DNA of 64,000 nucleotides from Nitrospiraceae bacterium UBA2600 (lineage in GTDB: Bacteria > Nitrospirota > Thermodesulfovibrionia > Thermodesulfovibrionales > Thermodesulfovibrionaceae). Made by a program: the position numbers and the translations under genes. The notes beneath the pieces were generated by a model. That model saw nothing but the letters and a program-made list of their open reading frames with translations, had not been told where the DNA came from and made no database searches. Shown here piece after piece: positions 8,136-16,113 of this stretch (position 1 is the first letter of the stretch; each line of letters starts with the position of its first letter). The stretch covers positions 162,213-226,212 of the forward strand of contig DDKK01000001.1 in assembly GCA_002339325.1 (NCBI GenBank), written 5' to 3'.

Positions 8136-9574
8136 ACAGTCTTGTCAGGTCTATCCTCAAGGATTATACCCTTTGTAAGAAGAAAGTTACGAATCTCATC
8201 AGCTCTATGCCAGTTTTTTTCCTTTCTTGCTTGAGTTCTCTCATTTATTAGCTCTTCAATCTCCTCTTCTAAGAGAGGTATACGCTTCAAATGAAGCAAA
8301 TCTCTATACCAATCAATTGCTTTTCTATGAAAAATATTAAGCACACCTCCGAGTTCTCTTAAAATTATCTCAGCCTCTCTAATAAGAGAAATTTCCTCTT
8401 CCGACGATGGTTTTTTGTCCATTAGGCGATTTAGTTCCTTTATGAATTCGAATATAACACCTATTGCCTTAGCAGTATTGAAGTCATCGTCCATAGCCTC
8501 TTCAAATTTAGTTTTTAAAGTTTCAACTAAAGGTTTAAGTTCTATGGTTAGGCTTTTTTTTGAGCCTTTATCAAAAGCCTTCAAATCCTCTATCCTCAGT
8601 GAAGTGCTGTAAAATCTGTCGAGCATTGCCTCTGATTCTTTTAGATATTCATGGTCAAACTCGATTGGGCTTCTGTAATGGCTTGAGAGTAAAAACAACC
8701 TTAAAGCTTCGGCATCATAAACTTCAAGCAAATCTCTTATATTCAGCACATTACCAAGAGATTTAGACATTTTCTCTTTGTTAATAGTAACGAAACCGTT
8801 ATGAATCCAATATTTTGCAAAAGGCTTACCTGTGTAAGCCTCTGACTGGGCTATCTCATTTTCATGGTGTGGAAATATCAAGTCTGCCCCGCCTCCGTGA
8901 ATGTCAAGGGTTTCTCCGATATGCTTCATAGACATGGCTGTGCACTCAATATGCCATCCTGGTCTTCCCTTGCCCCACGGAGACTCCCACCATGGCTCTC
9001 CTGGCTTTGATGCCTTCCAGAGCGCAAAATCAAGGGGACTTTTTTTTCTCTCATCAACCTCAACTCTCGCGCCGTGTATTAGGTCTTCTAATTTTTTCTT
9101 TGAAAGCTTGCCATACCCAGAGAATTTATCAACAGAAAAATAAACACTCTTTGCCTCTCCCTCGTCAACCTCATAGGCATAGCCCTTTTCTATAAGAGCT
9201 TTAATTATTTCAATCATTTCCTGCATGTGTTCCGTTGCTTTAGGCTCTATATCAGCCCTTGCAATGCCTAATCTGTCCATGTCTTTATAATATTCGTTTG
9301 TATATTTATCGGCCACTTCTTTCCAAGAGATTCCTTCTTTCTGAGCCCTGTTAATGATTTTGTCGTCTATGTCTGTAAAGTTTCTCACAAATTTTACATC
9401 GTAACCTTTGTATCGCAAATACCTGACAATTACATCAAAAACAACAGCACTTCTTGCATGTCCTATGTGACAGAGGTCATAAACTGTAACACCACAGGCA
9501 TAAATTCCTACCTTTTTATTCTCTAAAGGTTCAAAGTTTTCAACCTTACCAGTCATAGTATTAAAAATCCTCAT
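8117..9574 (-). CDS. cysS: Cysteinyl-tRNA synthetase
   Basis: Class I aminoacyl-tRNA synthetase of 485 residues that charges tRNA-Cys. Visible signatures are YACGVTVYDLCHIGHARS (HIGH motif and zinc cysteine), WHIECTAMS and HGGGADLIFPHHENE for the zinc and cysteine site, and KEKMSKSLGN (KMSKS loop). A GGAGGAAGA ribosome binding site lies just upstream of the ATG. It sits between the RACo-like gene (35 bases upstream) and rlmB (overlapping), so the three probably form one minus-strand unit. Confidence 0.97.
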   Translation of the reverse strand: MRIFNTMTGKVENFEPLENKKVGIYACGVTVYDLCHIGHARSAVVFDVIVRYLRYKGYDVKFVRNFTDIDDKIINRAQKEGISWKEVADKYTNEYYKDMDRLGIARADIEPKATEHMQEMIEIIKALIEKGYAYEVDEGEAKSVYFSVDKFSGYGKLSKKKLEDLIHGARVEVDERKKSPLDFALWKASKPGEPWWESPWGKGRPGWHIECTAMSMKHIGETLDIHGGGADLIFPHHENEIAQSEAYTGKPFAKYWIHNGFVTINKEKMSKSLGNVLNIRDLLEVYDAEALRLFLLSSHYRSPIEFDHEYLKESEAMLDRFYSTSLRIEDLKAFDKGSKKSLTIELKPLVETLKTKFEEAMDDDFNTAKAIGVIFEFIKELNRLMDKKPSSEEEISLIREAEIILRELGGVLNIFHRKAIDWYRDLLHLKRIPLLEEEIEELINERTQARKEKNWHRADEIRNFLLTKGIILEDRPDKTVWKVKI

Positions 9575-9609
9575 TCTTCCTCCTCGCTCCGACTTTATAA
9601 AAGTATATT

Positions 9610-11424
9610 TTAAAGCTTGAAAGTTCCTTTTTTAAATCTCTCAATGTCTGTATGTGGTAAAAACAAGGCTGAGACATATTCGTCCATGAAAGTTTTTGAA
9701 CGGGAAAGGTCAATATAAGTCATCTTATCTGCTATTTCTTCAGCTTTATTTTTCAGTTTTTTGCTTAATAGGCAGAGGATAGCACCTGTAAGGGATGTGT
9801 TTCCGAGAAATGTAAATTTATCTTCTTCAAAATTAGGGAGCATTCCGATACTGATTGCATTTTTTATGTTTATAAACTCTCCAAATCCTCCTGCTATATA
9901 AACCTTTCCTATTTCCTTCTCCAAGATGCCTACCTCGTGAAGTAAAGTAGAGATGCCCGCATAAATAGCAGCCTTTGCCCGAATTATATTGTCAATATCA
10001 GACTGGGAGATATAGCAATTATTGCTTATTGTGAAGCGTAGTTCTTCATCCACCATAGATACATTTTTAGAAGCTTCCTTAATTAGCCTGCCCTTTTGAT
10101 TAACTATTCCTTTTCTAAAAAGTTCCGCAACAATATCAATCATTCCCGAACCACATATTCCAATAGGTTCTTTATTCCCAATTATCCTTATATTTAAATC
10201 GTCCCCTTCAAAGCTAAAGGCCTCTATTGCTCCCTCTGTTGCTCTCATACCACAACTAATTCCACTGCCTTCAAAACAGGGGCCTGCTGAAGTAGAAGCT
10301 GTTACGAGCCAGTCTTTGTTACCCACCACAACCTCTCCATTTGTTCCTATGTCAATAAAAAGAGCGACTTCGTCTTCCTCATAAATTCCTGAGGCAAGCA
10401 CTCCTGAGACAATGTCTCCTCCCACATAGCCTGCCACAGAAGGAACGGTGTATACGGGAACATTCTCTTTAAGGGCAAGCTTTCCTTCAGATGCCTTCCA
10501 GAGGGGGTAATTATTAATTACGGGTGTATAGGGTTCTTGTCTTATATAAGAAGGATTTAATCCCCAGAAAAGATGACACATTGTTGTATTTCCTGATATG
10601 ACAGCATAAAGGATTTTGGCATCTCCGTGTCTGACAGAAAGTGCATTTATAAGGGCATTTATGTCGTCTACAACTGCCTTTCGAAGCTTATTTAATCCAA
10701 GCGAATTTTCCTCAGCAAAAATAATTCTTGTAATAACGTCATCTCCGTAAGAAATCTGAGAATTATAACAACTTACATGGTCAACAACCCTTTTTTCTTC
10801 TAAGTCAACAAGAGCAGCTACAACCGTCGTTGTTCCAATATCTATGGCAAGGGCATAGGGTCTGTCTTCTTCTCTAAGAAAGCTTATTATTTCGTTATCA
10901 ACTAAAGCAAAACTCAACTGCCAGCTATTTTTTCGCAGAATATCTCCTAAATTTTCTGCATCATTTCTACTTATAAAAAGTCTTTTTCCCATAGAGGAAC
11001 AGAGCCTTTCAAAATCTGCCATTGAATCATCAACAGTGGGTGGTTTAATTGACAGCTTTATCTTTTCTACGAGTGGTTCAAAGATAGAGGGCTCAGATTT
11101 AAAAATTCTATCAATAAGATTCTGCCGTTGACATGATATTTTGCTGCTTACTGTTATTAATTTTTCTGGAATCTCAATTAATATATCTTCTAAAGGCTGG
11201 CTCTGACAGGCAAGTACATAGCCATTCTGCCTTTCTTTGTCGGTAATTCCGAAAAAAGATCTTGAAGTGACAGAACCAGCTAAAATTTTTACTTTGCATC
11301 TTCCACAGATTCCCCTACCACCGCAGGAAGCAGGCACAAATATGCTGTTAATCTGCAAACACTCAAGAATGCTCTTACCTGTAGCCTCAAATACTTCTCC
11401 AGAGGTTGTTCTAATCAATGGCAT
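9610..11424 (-). CDS. ASKHA-domain ferredoxin, RACo-like corrinoid protein reductive activator
   Basis: A 604-residue protein with an N-terminal [2Fe-2S] ferredoxin domain (ligands C34, C40, C43 in CGGRGICGRC, plus C73) joined to a DUF4445/ASKHA ATPase domain beginning near residue 195 (AIDIGTTTVVAAL), with further glycine-rich ATP motifs such as IDIGTNGEVV and YIAGGFGEF. In the Wood-Ljungdahl pathway RACo uses ATP to reduce inactive Co(II) corrinoid protein back to Co(I). Related proteins activate O-demethylase corrinoid proteins, so the partner is not fixed. The ATG has no Shine-Dalgarno and a TATAAT lies 8 bases away. Confidence 0.82.
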   Translation of the reverse strand: MPLIRTTSGEVFEATGKSILECLQINSIFVPASCGGRGICGRCKVKILAGSVTSRSFFGITDKERQNGYVLACQSQPLEDILIEIPEKLITVSSKISCQRQNLIDRIFKSEPSIFEPLVEKIKLSIKPPTVDDSMADFERLCSSMGKRLFISRNDAENLGDILRKNSWQLSFALVDNEIISFLREEDRPYALAIDIGTTTVVAALVDLEEKRVVDHVSCYNSQISYGDDVITRIIFAEENSLGLNKLRKAVVDDINALINALSVRHGDAKILYAVISGNTTMCHLFWGLNPSYIRQEPYTPVINNYPLWKASEGKLALKENVPVYTVPSVAGYVGGDIVSGVLASGIYEEDEVALFIDIGTNGEVVVGNKDWLVTASTSAGPCFEGSGISCGMRATEGAIEAFSFEGDDLNIRIIGNKEPIGICGSGMIDIVAELFRKGIVNQKGRLIKEASKNVSMVDEELRFTISNNCYISQSDIDNIIRAKAAIYAGISTLLHEVGILEKEIGKVYIAGGFGEFINIKNAISIGMLPNFEEDKFTFLGNTSLTGAILCLLSKKLKNKAEEIADKMTYIDLSRSKTFMDEYVSALFLPHTDIERFKKGTFKL

Positions 11425-11432
11425 GCTTTAAA

Positions 11433-11440
11433 ATTATATC
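11433..11440. promoter_or_regulatory. Overlapping divergent -10 boxes (RACo-like gene / glycosyltransferase)
   Basis: The 16 bases between the two divergent ATGs contain TATAAT on the minus strand (11438-11433), 8 bases from the minus start at 11424, and TATATC on the plus strand (11435-11440) directly before the plus ATG at 11441. No Shine-Dalgarno fits on either side. Both transcripts would be leaderless and the two promoters cannot be occupied together. The -35 regions would lie in the opposite coding sequences and are weak. Confidence 0.45.
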
Positions 11441-12277
11441 ATGAAAGTTCTTATTTATCGCATTGGAGGCTTAGGTGATAGCATTTTAACCTTCCCTGTC
11501 ATAGAAATACTCAACAAAAAAGGATATGATATTACTGTTTGGGGAAATCCCGAATACTTCATTCTCTGCCGGATGGCAGGTTTCTGTAATAAAGTAACCT
11601 TCTATGAGCCTAAAGAGAAATTTGACTTCGCCATCGTATTTTCAAAAAACAGAGCTATAAGTGGTTTTTCAGAAAATTCAATTTACGTAAAACCTATACC
11701 TGAAGAGGAAGAATGGGTTGTTAAATGGTATCTGAAAAAACTAAACCTAAGTGAAGAGCCGTTTTCAAATAAGCTTAATTTAGGGCTTAAAGTTGAAAAA
11801 AAATCTAACCTTTGCATAATCCATCCTGGAAGTGGCTCAATAAAGAAAGCTCCTGAAAAGACTTTTTTTATTGAACTGGCAAATCTAATCAGAAAAAAAG
11901 GTTTTGAAATACTGTTTTTAGTTGGACCTGCCGAGAGAAAAACATGGCAAGAAGGTAAGGACATTTTTTACTCCGATAATATTATCGAAGTCGCCGAGAC
12001 TCTTCTCAAAGCTTCTTTGTACATAGGAGTTGACAGCGGAATAAGCCATTTAAGTAGCTATCTCGGAGTTCCCTCTATCGTGATTTTCGGCCCTACGAAT
12101 CCAAAAGTATGGCATCCCATAGGAGTTAAAACACACCTTATAAGAGAAAGCAGCTGTCCTCCCTGTTTTCCAAATACATGCGAAAACAGAAAGTGCCTTG
12201 ATAAGAATTTTTTAATTGAGCAAGTTATTAATATATTAGAAAAAAATCTTGTATTGGAAAAAAGATACCTGTTATAA
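11441..12277 (+). CDS. Glycosyltransferase family 9 (heptosyltransferase-like)
   Basis: A 278-residue GT-B fold glycosyltransferase of the ADP-heptose:LPS heptosyltransferase family. The N-terminus VLIYRIGGLGDSILTFPV is the family signature, and the C-terminal nucleotide-sugar domain carries IIHPGSGSIKKAPE, YIGVDSGISHLSSYLG and VIFGPTNPKVWHPIG. Length is shorter than WaaC/WaaF (about 320-350). A cysteine cluster near the C-terminus (CPPCFPNTCENRKC) is common in the family. It probably acts in cell-surface glycan assembly at the cytoplasmic membrane; donor and acceptor are unknown. Confidence 0.85.
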   Translation: MKVLIYRIGGLGDSILTFPVIEILNKKGYDITVWGNPEYFILCRMAGFCNKVTFYEPKEKFDFAIVFSKNRAISGFSENSIYVKPIPEEEEWVVKWYLKKLNLSEEPFSNKLNLGLKVEKKSNLCIIHPGSGSIKKAPEKTFFIELANLIRKKGFEILFLVGPAERKTWQEGKDIFYSDNIIEVAETLLKASLYIGVDSGISHLSSYLGVPSIVIFGPTNPKVWHPIGVKTHLIRESSCPPCFPNTCENRKCLDKNFLIEQVINILEKNLVLEKRYLL

Positions 12278-12278
12278 T
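12249..12278 (+). promoter_or_regulatory. Possible promoter of HD-GYP gene (leaderless)
   Basis: TATAAT at 12273-12278 lies just before the ATG at 12281, with TTGTAT at 12249-12254 (18-base spacer) inside the end of the glycosyltransferase gene. A start site about 12285 would make the second in-frame ATG at 12287 the leaderless start. No Shine-Dalgarno precedes either ATG. Confidence 0.45.
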
Positions 12279-12280
12279 CC

Positions 12281-13384
12281 ATGTCGATGCAGCATGCCTC
12301 CTTTAATTTTCAGGCAGAACATTTAAGACAATTACTCGATTTTTCGGCAATAGTAAACTCATCCTTAGAAATTGAAGAGATAAGAAAGAAAACAATAGAC
12401 TACTCTATTAAAATGCTCGATTGTCAAGCTGGAAGTCTACTTCTTTACGATGAATACAAAAATGAGCTTTATTTTGATGTTGCCATCGGAGAAAAAGCGG
12501 ACAAAATAAAAACCATAAGACTTAAACTTGGCGAGGGCATTGCCGGCTGGGTAGCTCAGAACAGAAAACCTCTTGTGGTCAATGATGTCCAAAATGACCC
12601 GAGATTCTTTAAAGGAGCTGACGAGAGAAGTGGCTTCAAAACTGAAAGTATGGTATGCGTCCCAATCATTAACAAAGGAAGGCTAATAGGAGTTCTTCAG
12701 GCGATAAATAAAAGAAACAACCTGTTTACAGACTATGATGCCCAACTTCTCGGAACTATCTCAAATCAAGTAGCAATTGCCATAGAGAATGCGAAGTTAT
12801 ACGGAGAGCTAAAAGAAACTTTTTACGAAATTGTTTTTGCCCTGGCCGATACCATTGAAAAAAGAGACCCCTACACAGGCGGTCATACAAAAAGAGTAAT
12901 GGATTATTGCATTGCCATTGCAAATCAAATGGGACTTGACAGAGATGAAATCGAAAAATTAAAACTTTCAGCCATTCTTCATGATATAGGAAAAATAGGA
13001 ATAAGAGACTCTATTTTACTAAAAGAGGATAAACTATCTGAAGAGGAGTATTTATCTATACAAAATCATACTATTTATGGGGCAGAAATACTCAAGCATG
13101 TTAAAAAACTTAAAGAAATAATACCGGGAGTAAAATATCACCATGAAAAATTTGATGGTTCCGGTTATCCTGAAAAATTAAAAAGAGAGGAAATTCCTCT
13201 GATTGCAAGAATTATAGCAGTGGCAGATACCTTCGATGCAATGACTACAGACAGGCCTTACAGAAGAGGACTTTCCTTTGAAATTGCCCTCAAAGAACTT
13301 AAAAATAAAGCGGGAACGCAGTTTGACCCTCAGATAGTAGACCATCTAATAGAAGCCTTCAGAAAAGGAGAGCTTATAAAATGA
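12281..13384 (+). CDS. GAF domain / HD-GYP cyclic-di-GMP phosphodiesterase
   Basis: A 367-residue signalling protein with an N-terminal GAF sensor domain (about 15-175; QAGSLLLYDE, GEGIAGWVAQ) and a C-terminal HD-GYP domain. The HD motif is ILHDIGKIGIRDSILLK around 231-247 and the GYP motif is YHHEKFDGSGYPEKL around 285-299; AVADTFDAMTTDRPYR completes the metal-site signature. It should hydrolyse cyclic dinucleotides in response to a ligand or redox cue sensed by the GAF domain. The first ATG at 12281 is used here, but 12287 is equally plausible from promoter position. It overlaps the next gene by 4 bases. Confidence 0.9.
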   Translation: MSMQHASFNFQAEHLRQLLDFSAIVNSSLEIEEIRKKTIDYSIKMLDCQAGSLLLYDEYKNELYFDVAIGEKADKIKTIRLKLGEGIAGWVAQNRKPLVVNDVQNDPRFFKGADERSGFKTESMVCVPIINKGRLIGVLQAINKRNNLFTDYDAQLLGTISNQVAIAIENAKLYGELKETFYEIVFALADTIEKRDPYTGGHTKRVMDYCIAIANQMGLDRDEIEKLKLSAILHDIGKIGIRDSILLKEDKLSEEEYLSIQNHTIYGAEILKHVKKLKEIIPGVKYHHEKFDGSGYPEKLKREEIPLIARIIAVADTFDAMTTDRPYRRGLSFEIALKELKNKAGTQFDPQIVDHLIEAFRKGELIK

Positions 13385-14145
13385 AACTTCGAGTTTTGGG
13401 TGCCTCTGGTTCTGATATGCCTGGACAACATCTGACTTCCTTTCTCATAGACGACTGCCTACTTTTTGATGCAGGTGGGGTTACAAATTCTTTAACCCTC
13501 AGACAACAGCAGAAAATAAAATACATATTTATAACTCATGCTCATCTTGACCATATCAGAGACATACCTTTTCTTGCAGACAATATAGTAATAAGCGGTC
13601 AAAAATCGCAGATAAAAGTCTTTTCTATAAATGACGTAGTTGAGGACATGAAAAAACATCTTCTCAATCAAAGATTATGGCCTGATTTTACAGCTATTCC
13701 AAGTAAAAAGAACTCCATACTTAAGCTTGAAAAAATAAAAGAAGGTGAGACCGTCACAATTAATGGTTTTAATATAACTGCAGTTGCCGTACAGCATACA
13801 GTGCCCGCTGTTGGTTATCTTGTCCAGAAGGAAAACAAAACTCTTTTCTACACAGGAGATACAGGTCCATCAGAACAGACCTGGAATGCTCTTGGCAAAA
13901 TTAATCTGGATGCTCTTATTATTGAAGTATCTTTCCCAGATGATTTAAAGGATATAGCTCTTAAAACAGGACATCTAACACCTTCATTACTTTTTGAGGA
14001 CCTTTCAAGGCTCGAACATCCTCCCCGAAAAATCTACGTAACCCATGTTAAGCCATTTTACAGGAAAAAAATAGAGAAAGAGATAAATTCAGCAAAAAAA
14101 TACAACATAAAAATTTTAGGCGGCGGAGAGATAATAAAAATCTAA
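13381..14145 (+). CDS. Metallo-beta-lactamase fold hydrolase, class II cNMP phosphodiesterase-like
   Basis: A 254-residue metallo-beta-lactamase enzyme. The dinuclear metal site is seen in ITHAHLDHIRD (residues about 50-60), AVQHTVPAVGY, YTGDTGPSEQTW and the late YVTHVKPFY. The layout resembles the class II 3',5'-cyclic nucleotide phosphodiesterase group and RNase Z relatives. It starts in a 4-base ATGA overlap with the HD-GYP gene, so both are made together, which suggests a shared nucleotide-signalling role. Substrate is not determined by sequence. Confidence 0.75.
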   Translation: MKLRVLGASGSDMPGQHLTSFLIDDCLLFDAGGVTNSLTLRQQQKIKYIFITHAHLDHIRDIPFLADNIVISGQKSQIKVFSINDVVEDMKKHLLNQRLWPDFTAIPSKKNSILKLEKIKEGETVTINGFNITAVAVQHTVPAVGYLVQKENKTLFYTGDTGPSEQTWNALGKINLDALIIEVSFPDDLKDIALKTGHLTPSLLFEDLSRLEHPPRKIYVTHVKPFYRKKIEKEINSAKKYNIKILGGGEIIKI

Positions 14146-14149
14146 AATT

Positions 14150-14845
14150 TTACTGGGCCTCTGCAAATATATCGAAAATCTTAAAATTCCTCAAACTCAA
14201 GTAATGAGCATGGATAATTAGAAGATATCCTTTCGAATTCAAAGAATACAGTTTTTCTGGCTGGACATTTGATAAAACTTCTAAATTTGCCATTAAAAGA
14301 TTTCTGAATTGCATTTTCCCAAGTTTTGTCTCTATGTCCAAATTAAGGGGCTTTAATAAGCCAATATTGAAAATCTCCTTAGAAAATTCCTCGGCATCAT
14401 AAAAATCTCTTGCAAGCTCTGTTAATCGAGCCTTAACTTTTGCGAAAAACTCGCTGTCTCCTTCTTCCTCGAACAATTTAAAGCCTTCCTCGTCAGAAAA
14501 GGCTTCGTCAAAAATTATTGTATAGTCTTCTCCCTCCTTCACAATACCAAAGGGATAGTGTTTACAAACATTTGGAATTGCATCAACCTTCCATGTACCG
14601 TCATCTCTTAAAAAGACATTTCTGTTGTTGATGCCTATAACTGCAAAAGGAAAGACAGCATTGTCCTGCAGTCCAAACATTACAGGATAATACATTGTAG
14701 CAGTTAGTATCTCTGAGTAAGTAAGAGGAACTATTTCTACTTCTTTCATAAAAGAAAAATCTACAGGCATTTTTACTCTTAGCTCTTTGTGAACTTTGCT
14801 GTCAAGAGCCACGGCCTTTTTGAATGCTTTCATTATTGCTCTCAT
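14150..14845 (-). CDS. SapC-family protein
   Basis: A 231-residue soluble protein resembling the SapC family, first described beside an S-layer protein in Campylobacter. Typical segments are VPLTYSEILTATMYYPVMF near 38-57, VIGINNRNVFLRDDGTW and the CKHYPFGIV block near residue 95. No signal peptide or membrane segment is visible. Function in the family is poorly defined, with an S-layer/surface link only by association. It stands alone on the minus strand, with a GGGGG-AATAG-ATG ribosome binding site and a TATAAT at 14884-14879, and its stop lies 4 bases from the convergent phosphodiesterase stop. Confidence 0.7.
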   Translation of the reverse strand: MRAIMKAFKKAVALDSKVHKELRVKMPVDFSFMKEVEIVPLTYSEILTATMYYPVMFGLQDNAVFPFAVIGINNRNVFLRDDGTWKVDAIPNVCKHYPFGIVKEGEDYTIIFDEAFSDEEGFKLFEEEGDSEFFAKVKARLTELARDFYDAEEFSKEIFNIGLLKPLNLDIETKLGKMQFRNLLMANLEVLSNVQPEKLYSLNSKGYLLIIHAHYLSLRNFKIFDIFAEAQ

Positions 14846-14974
14846 CTATTCCCCCTTTTAATCGTAGAACCTTTCATAATTATATCACAGTAAACAGGAT
14901 TATTATTCCAATCGTAAAGATAAAAAAGGAATGTTTAATTCTTTTTAATAAAAATCCAGCAAGAAGTTAATTAA

Positions 14975-14986
14975 GTTAGAACTAAC
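14975..14986. promoter_or_regulatory. Inverted repeat upstream of pheA promoter
   Basis: GTTAG-AA-CTAAC, a 5-base inverted repeat with a 2-base centre, lies directly upstream of the putative pheA -35 box in an otherwise plain AT-rich intergenic region of 180 bases. A repressor or activator operator is possible. It is short, so chance is not excluded. Confidence 0.3.
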
Positions 14987-14990
14987 AATA

Positions 14991-15018
14991 TTGTGATTGT
15001 AGAGTGACATAATATAAA
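14991..15018 (+). promoter_or_regulatory. Putative promoter of the pheA aromatic operon
   Basis: TTGTGA (14991-14996) and TATAAA (15013-15018) are 16 bases apart, with the pheA ATG at 15026 only 7 bases further. No Shine-Dalgarno precedes pheA. This would be another leaderless operon head. Confidence 0.45.
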
Positions 15019-15025
15019 ATAAAAA

Positions 15026-16099
15026 ATGGCAGAAGATAAAATTGAACAGTTACGGAAAGAGATTGATGAAATTGACAAAACCCTCCTTGAATTACTGAAT
15101 CAAAGAGGAAAACTTGCCATAAAAATTGGAGAAGCAAAAAGAAAAAAAGGTCTTCTGTTTTATGACCCTGTAAGGGAAAAAAATATCATAAATAATCTTG
15201 TCAAGCTAAACAATGGCCCCTTTCCTGATGAGACCATAAAGAGACTTTTTAGAGAAATTCTATCGGCCACTCTTGCATTACAGGAATCACAGAAAGTCAG
15301 CTATCTTGGACCGGAGGGAACTTTCACTCATCTTGCTGCTATAAAATACTTTGGTAGCTTTGTTCAGTTAGAGCCTCTTGAAAGCATAAAGAATATATTT
15401 GAATATGTTGAGAAGGGAATTAGTAGATTTGGTGTTGTTCCTATAGAAAACTCAAATGAAGGAACGGTTACTTTAACATTAGACATGTTTATGCAGTATG
15501 AAGTAAAAATATCAGGCGAAATAATAATTCCCATATCTCATCATCTTCTTTCCTTAACGGGAGATAAAAAAAGTATCAAAAAAATTTACTCCCACCCCCA
15601 TGCCAGGGCTCAATGCAGAGAGTGGTTGAACAGGAATATGCCAACTATACCTATTTTTGATGTTTCTTCAACTGCCGAGGCTGCTCGACAAGCATCTTTA
15701 AATGAAGAAATAGCTGCCATAGCGAGTGAATTTGCAGCAGAATTATACGGCCTTAAATTCGTAGCAAAGCACATCGAAGATTACAAGCACAACTATACGA
15801 GATTTTTCGTATTAAGCAAAAGCTTTCCCGGGAAAACAGGTTCTGACAAGACTTCTATCATGTTTTCTCTTCAAGACAAACCAGGCGCTCTATACAATGC
15901 CCTTAAGCCCTTCAAGGATGCAGGAATAAATCTAACAAAGATAGAATCAAGACCGGCAAAAATGAGAAAGTGGGAATACATCTTCTTCGTTGATTTTATC
16001 GGGCATATTGAAGACCAAAAAGTCCAGGAAACACTAAATGAGATAAAAAAATACTGTATTGAGCTGGTGCACTTAGGGTCTTATCCAATTTTTGAATAA
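15026..16099 (+). CDS. pheA: Bifunctional chorismate mutase / prephenate dehydratase (P-protein)
   Basis: Converts chorismate to prephenate and then phenylpyruvate, the committed steps to phenylalanine. The 357-residue protein has an N-terminal AroQ chorismate mutase (about 1-85; LRKEIDEIDKTLLELLNQR), a prephenate dehydratase domain (about 90-270; YLGPEGTFTHLAA, GVVPIENSNEGTV, YTRFFVLS) and a C-terminal ACT domain with the ESRP motif (about 308-311) used for phenylalanine feedback. It opens the aromatic operon and is followed 14 bases later by hisC. No Shine-Dalgarno is present. Confidence 0.96.
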   Translation: MAEDKIEQLRKEIDEIDKTLLELLNQRGKLAIKIGEAKRKKGLLFYDPVREKNIINNLVKLNNGPFPDETIKRLFREILSATLALQESQKVSYLGPEGTFTHLAAIKYFGSFVQLEPLESIKNIFEYVEKGISRFGVVPIENSNEGTVTLTLDMFMQYEVKISGEIIIPISHHLLSLTGDKKSIKKIYSHPHARAQCREWLNRNMPTIPIFDVSSTAEAARQASLNEEIAAIASEFAAELYGLKFVAKHIEDYKHNYTRFFVLSKSFPGKTGSDKTSIMFSLQDKPGALYNALKPFKDAGINLTKIESRPAKMRKWEYIFFVDFIGHIEDQKVQETLNEIKKYCIELVHLGSYPIFE

Positions 16100-16113
16100 A
16101 AAGGAGGAAAAAA

